Shown: piece after piece, positions 8,185 to 17,262 of the stretch
How the letters are laid out: each line of letters opens with the position of its first letter
How positions within the stretch are numbered: the first letter of the stretch is position 1
Assembly: GCF_031885415.1 (NCBI RefSeq)
Contig: NZ_CP116871.1
Span: 1,612,001-1,676,000 of the forward strand
Length of the DNA stretch: 64,000 bases
DNA from: Microbacterium forte
Lineage (GTDB): Bacteria > Actinomycetota > Actinomycetes > Actinomycetales > Microbacteriaceae
Direction of reading: 5' to 3'
Made by a program: the position numbers and the translations under genes
The notes under the pieces: model-generated
The model's database searches: none
The model's input: the letters and a program-made list of their open reading frames with translations, nothing else
Told to the model about the DNA's origin: nothing

Positions 8185-8808
8185 TCACTCCGCGAGCAGC
8201 AGCTGCACGAGCCTGCCCAGCTCCTCGCTGCCAGAGTGCCGCAGCTGATCGGAGTCCTGGCCCGCCATCGCACCGCGAACGGTCATGCCCTCCCAGAGGA
8301 TCATCAGCATGCGCGCGGCCTCCTCGGCCGGAACCTTCAGCTCGAGTGAGCTCACCGAGACGATGTCCGTGATGATCACCGCGATGCTCGAGACCATCTC
8401 GCGCTCCTGCACGAGGTAGGCCGAGCCGAACTGATGATCGCGCAGCGCGCGGATGCGGATCTCACTCATCAGCATCACACCGAGCCGGTCGTCGCCTCCC
8501 GCATCCATGATGCGCTGGACGAGCTCGACCGGGTCGCACCCCTCTGAGAGGCCGCCCTCAGCGGCGATCTCCTCGACGCGGGCACGCACCCCGTTGACGC
8601 GCTGCTCGCCGACGCTGCCGGCGAGCATCAGGAACAGCTCGTCCTTCGACTCGAAGTTCGAGTAGAACGCTCCACGCGTGAAACCGGCGCGATCGCAGAC
8701 CGCTTCGACGGAGGCGCCGTCGAGTCCGACCTCGGCGAAGACCTGCGCGGCGGCATCCAGAAGCCTGGCGCGCGTGTTCTCTCGGCTTCGCGTGGCGGGT
8801 GTCGTCAT
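8185..8808 (-). CDS. TetR-family regulator of the MMPL exporter locus
   Basis: 207-residue TetR regulator. The helix-turn-helix is at about residues 10-55 (RARLLDAAAQVFAEVGLDG, then CDRAGFTRGAFYSNFESKDE). The C-terminal ligand domain is divergent, as usual. It is divergently transcribed from the MMPL exporter, and two tandem palindromes lie in the intergenic region. The simplest model is a repressor of the exporter and of itself that responds to an exported amphiphile. The start ATG has a strong AGGAGGA ribosome binding site five bases upstream. Confidence 0.93.
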   Translation of the reverse strand: MTTPATRSRENTRARLLDAAAQVFAEVGLDGASVEAVCDRAGFTRGAFYSNFESKDELFLMLAGSVGEQRVNGVRARVEEIAAEGGLSEGCDPVELVQRIMDAGGDDRLGVMLMSEIRIRALRDHQFGSAYLVQEREMVSSIAVIITDIVSVSSLELKVPAEEAARMLMILWEGMTVRGAMAGQDSDQLRHSGSEELGRLVQLLLAE

Positions 8809-8872
8809 CGAATCCTCCTGCCTCTCATTCTCACACCCCGCACACAGACTCCGGGGCTCGGATCACCTTACG

Positions 8873-8905
8873 ATACATCTATGTATTGGATACACCTGTG
8901 TATCC
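8873..8905. promoter_or_regulatory. Two tandem palindromes, candidate TetR operators
   Basis: atacat-ct-atgtat (8873-8886) and ggatacac-ct-gtgtatcc (8888-8905) are palindromes with the same two-base centre. Their centres are 17 bases apart. They lie between the divergent TetR and MMPL genes, 25 bases before the MMPL start. The shared core ATAC-N-GTAT and the spacing fit a pair of TetR dimers bound side by side. Confidence 0.65.
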
Positions 8906-8929
8906 GGCCCGCATTCCCTGAGGAGCCTC

Positions 8930-11731
8930 GTGTCCACACTCCTGTCCTCGCTCGGCCGCTGGTCTTACCGGCACCCGTGGCGCGTCCTCGTCTCCTGGCT
9001 CCTCGCACTCGGCATCGCCGGCGCCGGCGCCCTCGTTCTCGGGGCCGGCACGGACAACTCCTTCTCGATTCCCGGAACCGAGTCGCAGGCGGGTCTCGAG
9101 CAGCTCAACCGCTCTTTCCCCGCAGTCAGCGGAACCAGCGCGCAGATCATCGTGGTCGCCGCGGACGGCGACTCGATCACGGATGACACGTATCGGAACG
9201 ACATCGACGATGCCGTCGACCAGCTCGCCGATCTCGACGATTCCGTGCTCTCGGCCACCTCCCCGTTCGACGAGATGGTCAGCGGCATGGTCAACGACGA
9301 CGAGACCGCCGGCATCATCCGCCTGCAGTTCGACGGCCAGGCGAGCGATGTCTCGGACGAGACACAGGACGACCTGCGAGCCGTCGTGGCCGAGCTCGCC
9401 GACGAGCTTCCGGACGGATCGCAGACCTCTCTCGGTGGCGAACTGTTCGCCACCTCCATCCCCGGTGTCACACTGACCGAGGCCGTGGGACTGCTCATCG
9501 CGTTGCTCGTGCTGATCGTGACCTTCCGTTCGTTCGTCGTCGCAGGGCTCCCGCTGCTCACGGCTGTGCTCGGCGTGGGCATCTCGATGGCCGGCATCTT
9601 CGCGGCGACCGCCTTCGCCACGGTCTCGTCGACCACTCCTCTCCTCGCCCTCATGCTCGGGCTCGCGGTCGGCATCGACTACGCGCTGTTCATCATGGCC
9701 AGGCACCAGGATCAGGTGCGCGAGGGGGTCGACCCCGAGGAATCCACCGCCCGCGCCGTCGGCACGGCCGGCTCCGCCGTGGTGTTCGCGGGCGTGACCG
9801 TGCTGATCGCCCTGATCGGACTCGGCTTCGCCGGCATCCCGTTCCTGACGACCATGGGCATCGCGGCGTCCGCCGCCGTCGCGGTCGCCGTCGCGATCGC
9901 GGTGACGCTCACCCCTGCGCTGCTGGGCTTCATGAAGGGCAGGGTGGCGGGTCGGCCGCGCAAGGCTCCGAAGGCGAAGAAGGGCAAGCCCGCTCCGGTT
10001 ACGCATGTGCGATTCAGCGAGCGCTGGGTGACCGGCGTCACCACCCGCCCGATACTCGTCTCACTCGCGGTCGTGATCGGCCTCGGCATCATCGCGGTGC
10101 CGGCCCTGAGCCTGAACCTCGCACTGCCCAACGCCGGCGTGCTGCCGAAGGACTCCGAGGCGCGTCAGAGCTACGACCTCGTGGCCGAGGAGTTCGGCCC
10201 CGGCTTCAACGGGCCGATGATCCTCACGGGCACGATCGTCACATCGACGGATCCGCTCACGCTGATGGAGGACCTCGGCGACGAGGTCGCGAAGATCGAC
10301 GGCGTCAAGGAGGTCGCCCTCTCGACGCCGAACGAGACGGCCGACACCGGCATCGTGCAGATCATCCCCGAGACGGCGCCCGACGACCCTGCCACGGCCG
10401 ACCTCGTGCGCGAGCTGCGGTCGCACCACGACGAGTGGCTCGACGAGTTCGGCATCGACCTCAAGGTGACCGGATTCACCGCGGTCGGCATCGACATCTC
10501 CGACCAGCTCGGCAACGCGCTGCTGCCCTTCGGCATCTTCGTGATCGGCCTCTCGCTGATCCTGCTCACGATCGTGTTCCGCTCGCTCTGGGTGCCGATC
10601 ACCGCCGCAGCCGGATACCTGCTGTCGATCGTGGCCGCGTTCGGCATCGTCGGCGCGGTGTTCGAATGGGGCTGGTTCGCCGACGCCCTGCACGTCGCGA
10701 AGGTGGGCCCGATCATCAGCTTCATGCCGATCATCCTGATGGGCGTGCTGTTCGGACTCGCCATGGACTATCAGGTCTTCCTGGTGTCGCGCATGCGCGA
10801 GGACTTCGTGCACGACCCCGACGCGAAGAGTCCTGACCGAGCCGTCCGTCGCGCCGCCGCGCTGCGCGCCGTGCGCAGCGGCTTCACGGGGTCTGCGAAG
10901 GTCGTCACCGCGGCAGGACTCATCATGTTCGCGGTGTTCGTCGCGTTCGTCCCCGAGGGTGACTCGTCGCTCAAGCCCATCGCGCTGGGCCTCGCAGCCG
11001 GCATCGCGATCGACGCGTTCCTGGTGCGGATGACGCTGATCCCCGCTCTCATGGCCATCCTCGGCGAGCGGGCGTGGGAGATCCCGGCGTGGCTGGAGAA
11101 GGTCCTCCCCCGCGTCGACATCGAGGGGGAAGCGGTCGAACGCGAGCGCCACCTGGCCGGTTGGCCGGGAGACGACTCGGTCGTGGCCGCCGACGATCTC
11201 TCGGTGACGGATGCCGGCATCGACCGCCTCCACCTGCGCCTCGCTCCCGGCGGATCAGCGGTGCTCACGGGCTCCTCCGCCGGTGCACTGCGCGCGCTGG
11301 CTCTGACGATCGCCGGCCGCGCGACGCCCGATGACGGACGCCTCCGGGTCGCCGGCCATCTGCTGCCGGGTCGAGCGGCGTGGGTGCGCGCACATGTCGG
11401 AGCGGTCATGACCGCCGATGCCGCCCGCCTGTCGGCCGACCTCTCCGAGGCGCTGCGCGGACGCCCTGCACTCGTGGTGATCGACGGAGCAGACCGACTC
11501 TCGCGCCCCGAACGCGATCAGCTGGCGGCGCGACTGCGCGACTCTCGCAGTACGACAGCGATCCTGCTCACCGCGCTCGACCCGAAGATCGGCCTCGAGA
11601 TCCTCGCAGACGCCGGCCGCTCTCCCGCCGACGTGATCGACGTCGACGCGCCCTCAGCACAGACACGACCCGAGTCCTCGGTGCCCCGCACCGCCGACGG
11701 CACCACCGAATCGACCGAGGTGAACGCATGA
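8930..11731 (+). CDS. MMPL/RND-family exporter fused to a degenerate ABC ATPase-like domain
   Basis: 933-residue exporter. The first 740 residues are a complete MMPL protein with twelve membrane segments, two periplasmic loops (about 35-170 and 420-540), and the GLAVGIDYALF and LFGLAMDYQVFL motifs of the proton pathway. Residues of about 747-933 form an extra domain laid out like an ABC ATPase: AVLTGSSAGALRALALTIAG takes the place of Walker A but lacks GK[S/T], and ALVVIDGADRL takes the place of Walker B but lacks the glutamate. No LSGGQ signature is seen. The GTG start at 8930 has AGGAG upstream; a longer reading would run into the divergent tetR gene. The stop overlaps the next start (ATGA). 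Substrate unknown, probably a lipid or hydrophobic drug. Confidence 0.88.
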   Translation: MSTLLSSLGRWSYRHPWRVLVSWLLALGIAGAGALVLGAGTDNSFSIPGTESQAGLEQLNRSFPAVSGTSAQIIVVAADGDSITDDTYRNDIDDAVDQLADLDDSVLSATSPFDEMVSGMVNDDETAGIIRLQFDGQASDVSDETQDDLRAVVAELADELPDGSQTSLGGELFATSIPGVTLTEAVGLLIALLVLIVTFRSFVVAGLPLLTAVLGVGISMAGIFAATAFATVSSTTPLLALMLGLAVGIDYALFIMARHQDQVREGVDPEESTARAVGTAGSAVVFAGVTVLIALIGLGFAGIPFLTTMGIAASAAVAVAVAIAVTLTPALLGFMKGRVAGRPRKAPKAKKGKPAPVTHVRFSERWVTGVTTRPILVSLAVVIGLGIIAVPALSLNLALPNAGVLPKDSEARQSYDLVAEEFGPGFNGPMILTGTIVTSTDPLTLMEDLGDEVAKIDGVKEVALSTPNETADTGIVQIIPETAPDDPATADLVRELRSHHDEWLDEFGIDLKVTGFTAVGIDISDQLGNALLPFGIFVIGLSLILLTIVFRSLWVPITAAAGYLLSIVAAFGIVGAVFEWGWFADALHVAKVGPIISFMPIILMGVLFGLAMDYQVFLVSRMREDFVHDPDAKSPDRAVRRAAALRAVRSGFTGSAKVVTAAGLIMFAVFVAFVPEGDSSLKPIALGLAAGIAIDAFLVRMTLIPALMAILGERAWEIPAWLEKVLPRVDIEGEAVERERHLAGWPGDDSVVAADDLSVTDAGIDRLHLRLAPGGSAVLTGSSAGALRALALTIAGRATPDDGRLRVAGHLLPGRAAWVRAHVGAVMTADAARLSADLSEALRGRPALVVIDGADRLSRPERDQLAARLRDSRSTTAILLTALDPKIGLEILADAGRSPADVIDVDAPSAQTRPESSVPRTADGTTESTEVNA

Positions 11732-13692
11732 CCCTCCCCATCGAACGCGCCCGCTCGCGCAAGCCCATCACGTGGCTGACGATCCTCGGCATCCTGCTGC
11801 TGCCCGCAGCCGTCGGCGGCATCCTGGTCGCGGCACTCCAGAACCCGACCGAGCGCCTCGACTCGATGACCGCCGCGATCGTCAACCTCGACGAGCCTGT
11901 GGAGATCGACGGACAGCTGACGCCGCTGGGTCGGCAGCTCGCATCAGGGCTCGTCGAAGGATCGGACGAGCTCGACTCCAACCTCACCTGGGTGATCTCG
12001 AACGAGGATGACGCGGCCGACGGGCTCGCCGACGGGTCGTATCAGGCCGTGATCACGATCCCCGAGGAGTTCTCAGCCGCCGCCACCTCTGCAGGGCAGG
12101 CGATCTCGGACGGCGGAGGCGATGCCGAGCAGGCCACCATCCGGGTCACCACACCGGACGACGGGCTCGTGGCCGACGATCTCATCACCGGTCAGATCGC
12201 GGATGCGGCCGCCTCGAGCATGGGCACGCTGCTGTCGGAGGCGACGACCGAGAACATCCTCGTCGGCTTCACCACGATCGGCGATCAGATCGGAGAAGCC
12301 GCCGACGGCGCGGCCGAGCTCGCCACCGGCGCACGGGATGCGGCGACGGGCGCGGCCGCGATCCCCGACGGCGCGACGCAGCTCGCCTCGGGTGCCGCCG
12401 AGCTCGGAAGCGGTGCGTCCTCGCTCGCGTCAGGGCTCGACACGCTCGCTGCGAAGACCCGCGAGGCTGCGGGGGGAGCGAGCCAGATCGGCACGGGGCT
12501 GACCGCAGGGGCCGCAGAGCTTCAGAACCAGGCAGGGCAGATGCCCGCGCTCGTGGGGGCGATCACGACCGGAACCGATGCGGCGAAGGACGCGGCGACG
12601 AAGACAGCGGCCCTCGCGCAGACACTCGGCACGATGGCTGCGAGATGCGACCCCGATGTCTCGGGAGAGCTGTGCGCGCAGCTCGCGACCGAAGCGGCGA
12701 ACGCGGGAGCAGCGGCGAAGTCCGCGGGAACCGCGTCGGGATATCTCACGGCGGTCGAACCGCAGATCGCGACCCTGCCCGGCGCGTTCACCACCCTCGC
12801 GACCCAGCTCGGTGAGGCCGGCGCCGGCGCGACGACTCTCGCGGACGGCTTGAACCAGCTGGCGTCCCAGGGCCTCGACGAGTCCGCCGCCGGCGCACGT
12901 GCACTGTCCACGGGAGCCGTTCAGCTGTCCGACGGGACGACCGAGCTCGCGACCGGAGCCGCCGACCTCGCGACCGGCCTCGACACCCTCGCCACCGGAA
13001 CGGACGATCTCGCCGGAGGCCTGCGCACCGCATCCGACTCCCTCCCGTCGTTCAGCGACTCGGAGTCGACCTCCCTGGCCTCGGTGATCGCCGACCCTGT
13101 GGCGTCGAAGGGAGCCGACGGTGCAACGATCTTCGGGCCGACGGCGATCCCGCTGCTCGCGGCCGTGGTGCTGTGGTTCGGCGCTCTCGCCTCGTTCCTC
13201 GTGATGCGGGCCCACACCGCACGCACGCTCACGTCGCGGCGCTCCTCTGCCGGGCTCGCGCTGCGCGCTTTCGCCCCGGCGGCCGCCATCGGCGCCGCGC
13301 AGGGCCTGCTGGTCTCACTGATCGTGCAGATCGTCGCGAGCTACGACGCCGCCACCTGGTGGGCGTTCGCCGGAATCGCGGTGCTGGCGGGAATCGTCTT
13401 CGCCGCGGTCAACCAGGCGCTCGTCGCAGTCTTCGGCGGCATCGGTCGCTGGATCAGCGCTCTCGTCGGGGTGCTCGCGATCGCGACGGGACTGATCTCG
13501 ACGGTGCCCGGCTGGCTGGCGGATCTCGGTGCGTCTCTGCCGACCTCCCCCGCGTTCGCCGGGCTGATCACCGCGAACGGAGGCGCAGCCGCCGGCCTCA
13601 TCGTGTGGGGTGTGCTGTCGCTCGTCGTGACCACCATCGCGGTCGCCCTGCGTCGCACGACGTCAGTGAAGGCGGCCATGGCGACCGCCTGA
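11728..13692 (+). CDS. YhgE/Pip-family membrane protein
   Basis: 654-residue protein of the YhgE/Pip (phage infection protein) family. It has one N-terminal membrane segment (about 15-38), then a large extracytoplasmic region. This begins with an ABC-2-like stretch (IVNLDEPVEIDGQLTP) and continues from about 190 to 450 as an alanine/glycine-rich helical region with repeated ATGA/LATGA and ASGAAELGSGA units, likely a coiled rod. Five or six membrane segments follow at the C terminus. The start codon overlaps the MMPL stop, so the two are coupled. Members of this family are related to ABC-2 permeases, which makes the degenerate ABC-like tail of the neighbour notable. A 16-bp terminator follows. 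Confidence 0.9.
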   Translation: MTLPIERARSRKPITWLTILGILLLPAAVGGILVAALQNPTERLDSMTAAIVNLDEPVEIDGQLTPLGRQLASGLVEGSDELDSNLTWVISNEDDAADGLADGSYQAVITIPEEFSAAATSAGQAISDGGGDAEQATIRVTTPDDGLVADDLITGQIADAAASSMGTLLSEATTENILVGFTTIGDQIGEAADGAAELATGARDAATGAAAIPDGATQLASGAAELGSGASSLASGLDTLAAKTREAAGGASQIGTGLTAGAAELQNQAGQMPALVGAITTGTDAAKDAATKTAALAQTLGTMAARCDPDVSGELCAQLATEAANAGAAAKSAGTASGYLTAVEPQIATLPGAFTTLATQLGEAGAGATTLADGLNQLASQGLDESAAGARALSTGAVQLSDGTTELATGAADLATGLDTLATGTDDLAGGLRTASDSLPSFSDSESTSLASVIADPVASKGADGATIFGPTAIPLLAAVVLWFGALASFLVMRAHTARTLTSRRSSAGLALRAFAPAAAIGAAQGLLVSLIVQIVASYDAATWWAFAGIAVLAGIVFAAVNQALVAVFGGIGRWISALVGVLAIATGLISTVPGWLADLGASLPTSPAFAGLITANGGAAAGLIVWGVLSLVVTTIAVALRRTTSVKAAMATA

Positions 13693-13740
13693 GCGTCCTC
13701 TCCGGGCACGCAGCCCTGGCACACCTTCGGATCACATCCG

Positions 13741-13780
13741 ACGATGCGCCGTGCATGGCACTCGATGCACGGCGCATCGT
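13741..13780 (+). terminator. Perfect 16-bp hairpin after the MMPL/YhgE operon
   Basis: acgatgcgccgtgcat (13741-13756) and atgcacggcgcatcgt (13765-13780) pair perfectly around an 8-base loop, 48 bases after the YhgE/Pip stop codon. No clear U-tract follows. Confidence 0.75.
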
Positions 13781-13843
13781 CATACAGCTCCGAAGCCGCG
13801 CTCGCCCGGGCAGAGGCGGTATTCGCATACTCCCCGACGCACG

Positions 13844-13849
13844 TACGAT
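13844..13849 (+). promoter_or_regulatory. -10 box TACGAT, leaderless promoter of the 2'-5' RNA ligase-like gene
   Basis: TACGAT ends six bases before the ATG at 13856, which decides between that start and the later in-frame ATG at 13871. Confidence 0.5.
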
Positions 13850-13855
13850 CAGAAG

Positions 13856-14452
13856 ATGCGTCGCCCGTTCATGACCTCTCCCGCCCAGCTCGAGTCACTC
13901 GAGGGGCAGCAGTATCTCGTGCTGCGCCCGACGAGAGCGGTGTCGGACGTCTACCGGGCCGAGCAGAGGTCGGCACTCGGCCGAATGGATGCTCCGCACC
14001 CGCACACCGAGCACGTCACGCTTCGCGCATTCCACGAGCCCGAGCGCCGGGAGGAGCTGCTCGCCCTGATCCGCGAATGGGCAGTGGCGCAGCGCCCGAT
14101 CGAGGTCGTCGCCGAGGCCGTCGACGTGTTCCCGGCTCCGTGGCAGGTCGTCATCCTTCGCCTGAGACGAACCCCCTCGCTCGTGTCGGCCTACGCGAAC
14201 CTCAGCGAAGCTCTCGAGGGCACCGACTTGCGTCGACTCGACGAGCGCAGCACGGAGGACTGGACGTTCCACCTGTCGGTGATCTACGCGAAGACGCTCG
14301 CCCCCGCGGCATGGACGGAGCTGTCGCACAAGTCCCGTCGCTCGCTCAGCTCACGCCCCGCCGAGACCATCAGCGAGGCCGAGCTCGTCTGGTACGAAGA
14401 CGGCGCCGAACACTCCGAAGTCATCCCGTTCGGACTGCGTTCGTTCAGATGA
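13856..14452 (+). CDS. 2'-5' RNA ligase / LigT-like (2H phosphoesterase) protein
   Basis: 198-residue protein with the two H-x-[S/T] motifs of the 2H phosphoesterase superfamily: HVTL at residues 53-56 and HLS at 139-141, spaced as in LigT/CPDase proteins. Family members open or form 2'-5' or 2',3'-cyclic phosphate bonds in RNA or nucleotides; the true substrate is rarely known. It stands alone between the YhgE/Pip terminator and the convergent cytochrome maturation operon. An ATG further upstream would start inside the terminator hairpin, so the shorter form is preferred. Confidence 0.82.
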   Translation: MRRPFMTSPAQLESLEGQQYLVLRPTRAVSDVYRAEQRSALGRMDAPHPHTEHVTLRAFHEPERREELLALIREWAVAQRPIEVVAEAVDVFPAPWQVVILRLRRTPSLVSAYANLSEALEGTDLRRLDERSTEDWTFHLSVIYAKTLAPAAWTELSHKSRRSLSSRPAETISEAELVWYEDGAEHSEVIPFGLRSFR

Positions 14453-14467
14453 GAACCGCTCGGGCGC

Positions 14468-15445
14468 TCAGCTGAGGCCCGAGTAGGCGTGCAGACCCTT
14501 GAAGAACACGTTGACGATCGTGAAGTTGAAGAGCACGGCCGAGAAGCCGACGATCGCCAGCCAGGCCGAGGGGTTGCCACGCCAGCCGCGCGTCGCGCGC
14601 GCGTGGATGTACCCCGCATAGAGCACCCAGATCACGAAGGTCCACGTCTCCTTGACGTCGAAGCCCCAGAAGCGGCTCCAGGCGTAGTAGGCCCAGATCG
14701 AACCGGCGATGAGCGTGAACGTCCAGAGGATGAAGCCGATGATCGTGAAGCGGTAGGCCATGCTCTCGAGGCGCTCCGACCCGGGGAAGGTGCGCAGGAA
14801 CCCGGGGCCGGTCTTCTCGGCGCCCTCGGAGATGAGACGCTCCCGGCGGGACTGCATCAGCTGGATCACCGACAGAGCGAAGGCCAGGGCGAAGAACGCG
14901 GTGCCGAGGGAGGCCACGAAGACGTGGATCACCAGCCACACGCTCTTGAGCGGGTCCATCAGAGGCGAGACATCGACGTAGAAGTTCGTGGCCGAGAGAC
15001 CCAGCAGCACGACGACGAGACCGGTGATGAACGTGCCGAGGAAGCGCAGATCGATGCGCGTCAGCACCACGAGGAACACCGCGACGATCAGCAGCGTGCC
15101 CATCATCGCGAACTCGTAGAGGTTGGCCCACGGCACTCGCCCGGCCGCGAGACCACGCGTCACCGTGGCTCCGAGGTGGAAGATGAACGCGAGCACGGTG
15201 AGCGAGGTGCCGATGCGCGCCATCACGAAGCGCTGAGGGGCGGCATCCGAGCCGGATGCCGAAGCACTCTTGGCGCCGCGCGAACCCGCGCCGGCACCGA
15301 CCAGTTCGAACTCCCGCACGCTCGCCGCATCGGCCGACAGCTGCGACCGGCGGGCGAGGTCGAAGGCGAAGGCCACGAAGGCCGCCGCATAGACCGCGAT
15401 CGCCGTCCAGAGCAGGATCGGCGAGATCACTTCGAGATCGAACAT
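14468..15445 (-). CDS. ccsB: Cytochrome c biogenesis protein CcsB/ResC
   Basis: 325-residue integral membrane protein with about eight segments, carrying the CcmC/CcsA haem-handling motif as WAYYAWSRFWGFDVKETW near the C terminus. With ResB it forms the System II haem delivery and cytochrome c synthase complex that attaches haem on the outer face of the membrane. A histidine predicted to ligate haem is in the WLVIHVFVASLG stretch. The gene is the last of the operon tlpA-ccdA-resB-ccsB and starts four bases after the resB stop. It ends against the convergent 2'-5' RNA ligase-like gene. Confidence 0.95.
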   Translation of the reverse strand: MFDLEVISPILLWTAIAVYAAAFVAFAFDLARRSQLSADAASVREFELVGAGAGSRGAKSASASGSDAAPQRFVMARIGTSLTVLAFIFHLGATVTRGLAAGRVPWANLYEFAMMGTLLIVAVFLVVLTRIDLRFLGTFITGLVVVLLGLSATNFYVDVSPLMDPLKSVWLVIHVFVASLGTAFFALAFALSVIQLMQSRRERLISEGAEKTGPGFLRTFPGSERLESMAYRFTIIGFILWTFTLIAGSIWAYYAWSRFWGFDVKETWTFVIWVLYAGYIHARATRGWRGNPSAWLAIVGFSAVLFNFTIVNVFFKGLHAYSGLS

Positions 15446-15449
15446 GGTG

Positions 15450-17234
15450 TCAGTCTACTTTCGGGGTGTCGGATGCAGGGTGCTCGGGGTCACCGTCGCG
15501 GACGGCCTCGGACGCCGTCGCGGCGTTGTCGGACTCGTCGCCGGTCGCGACCGGCGCCTCGACCGCAGTCGTCACTCCCGCGGCGTCCATCAGACGCGCG
15601 TGACCGGCCACGAGGTCGTCGACAGCCGTGGCGAGAGTCGGATCCTCGCCGCGCGCGAGACCGGCGTACTCGAGAGAGACGATGCCGTCCTGCCCCGTCG
15701 CCTTGACCCACACTCGGCGCCGAGGGATGAACAGGGCGAGCATGAGTCCGCCCAGCGCGAGAAGTGCGAAGCCGAGCACCCACGGACCCGACGCGTCGCG
15801 GTGGATCTGCAGCGAGGCGAAGCGCTTGACCGACTGCGAGGCGTCGGTGGCCCCCGCCGGCGATTCGTCCTCGAAGGTCACGGTCCCCATGCCGTTCGGC
15901 AGGTCGGCCGTCTGTCCGGGCGTGAGCTCGATCGATTCGAGGTCTGTCGTCCGTCCGGTGACCTTGGTCATGCCGGTGGTGTCGAGCACGTAGACCGAGC
16001 GGGGGATGCCCTCGTTGATGCCCAGGTCGCCGGTGTAGACGTCGAGGGTGAGCGTCGGGTTGGTGAGGTCCCCGAAGCCGGAGAAGAACGCGCCCGTGTC
16101 GAGCACACCCGTGGTCGGGTAGAAGAAGCCGACGAGGCCGACCTGCTCGCTGAGACCGTCGGGGATCTTGATGACGCCGAGCGACGTCATGTTGTTGTCC
16201 TGGGGCAGGAAGGGCGTGCTGTTCGTGAACACGACCTCCCCGTCGGGGTCGCGCACGGTGATCGTCGGCGCGTAGCCGTTGCCGAGCAGGAAGACGTTGT
16301 CGTCGGCGACGCCGAGAGGCTCGTTGACCTTGACCGAGCCGGTGCGCTCCTCGCCGTTCTCCTGCACCGTGACGTTGGCCGAGAAGTCGCCGGCCTGACC
16401 CGAGCCGGGCTCGCCGAAGGGCTGGTAGGTGACGTCGAAGCTGTCGAGGCGCATCGAGTACGGCGCGAGCGCCCCGTCGCCGACGAAGCGGCCGCGGTTC
16501 ATCGAGTCGTAGTCGAGCAGCGTGTTCGCGAACGTCTCGCCCTCGACCAGCACGCGCTGGCCGGTGTAGGCGAACCCTCCCCCGACCCCCACGGTGATCA
16601 GCACGCCGACGAGGGCGAGGTGGAAGAGCAGGTTGCCCGACTCGCGCCAGTAGCCGCGCTCGGCCGAGACCGACGCGGTGCGGCCCGAGTCGTAGCGCTC
16701 GACGCGGTATCCGAGCGCTTTGAGCTGCTTCGTCGCGATGTCGATCGTCGCCGCAGCGTCGGCTGGCGCGTCTGGCGACGTGCGCTCGACGGCACGGAAG
16801 TCGGCGAGTCGCTTCAGACGTGCGGGCGTGCGAGGGGGCCGCGCCTGCAGCGCCTTGGCGTGGTGACGGATGCGCGGGATGACGCAGCCGACGAGGGAGG
16901 CGAACAGCAGCAGGTAGATGGCCGAGAACCACGGCGACAGGTAGACGTCGAACATCTTCAGCCCGTCGAGCACGGGGAAGAGATCGGGATTGTCGCGCTC
17001 CCACTGGGTGACGCCATTGGGGTCGGCCATCCGCTGGGGGAAGATCGAGCCGGGGATCGCCGCGATCGCGAGGACGAGCAGCAGGATCAGCGCGGTGCGC
17101 ATCGAGGTCAGCTGACGCCAGCCCCAGCGCAGCCAGCCCACGAACCCGAGGCGTGGCTGGGTGATCGACTCCTCGCCGTCGACGTGGTCTGACGGGCGCA
17201 GCGGATCGCTGGACCTCTCGGTTGTGCTGCTCAC
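15450..17234 (-). CDS. resB: Cytochrome c biogenesis protein ResB
   Basis: 594-residue partner of CcsB in System II cytochrome c maturation. It has three N-terminal membrane segments (about residues 45-65, 95-115 and 190-210), a long extracytoplasmic domain with YDSMNRGRFVGDG and GFFYPTTGV stretches, and a final segment near 490 (GPWVLGFALLALGGLMLAL). I prefer the GTG at 17234 over a codon 16 triplets upstream because GGAAGG lies seven bases before it. It starts 28 bases after ccdA. The C-terminal tail beyond the last membrane segment is long, acidic and low in complexity. Confidence 0.94.
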   Translation of the reverse strand: MSSTTERSSDPLRPSDHVDGEESITQPRLGFVGWLRWGWRQLTSMRTALILLLVLAIAAIPGSIFPQRMADPNGVTQWERDNPDLFPVLDGLKMFDVYLSPWFSAIYLLLFASLVGCVIPRIRHHAKALQARPPRTPARLKRLADFRAVERTSPDAPADAAATIDIATKQLKALGYRVERYDSGRTASVSAERGYWRESGNLLFHLALVGVLITVGVGGGFAYTGQRVLVEGETFANTLLDYDSMNRGRFVGDGALAPYSMRLDSFDVTYQPFGEPGSGQAGDFSANVTVQENGEERTGSVKVNEPLGVADDNVFLLGNGYAPTITVRDPDGEVVFTNSTPFLPQDNNMTSLGVIKIPDGLSEQVGLVGFFYPTTGVLDTGAFFSGFGDLTNPTLTLDVYTGDLGINEGIPRSVYVLDTTGMTKVTGRTTDLESIELTPGQTADLPNGMGTVTFEDESPAGATDASQSVKRFASLQIHRDASGPWVLGFALLALGGLMLALFIPRRRVWVKATGQDGIVSLEYAGLARGEDPTLATAVDDLVAGHARLMDAAGVTTAVEAPVATGDESDNAATASEAVRDGDPEHPASDTPKVD

Positions 17235-17262
17235 GTCATCCTTCCGATGCGTCGTGTTCTCA

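Noticed and set aside
8678..8929. Upstream extension of the MMPL exporter by 84 codons
   Set aside because: It would overlap the tetR gene and run through the two operator palindromes. The GTG at 8930 has AGGAG four bases upstream and begins the first membrane segment properly.
13693..13855. tRNA or small RNA in the 163-base gap
   Set aside because: The only structure is the 16-bp terminator; there is no cloverleaf, and the rest is the promoter of the next gene.
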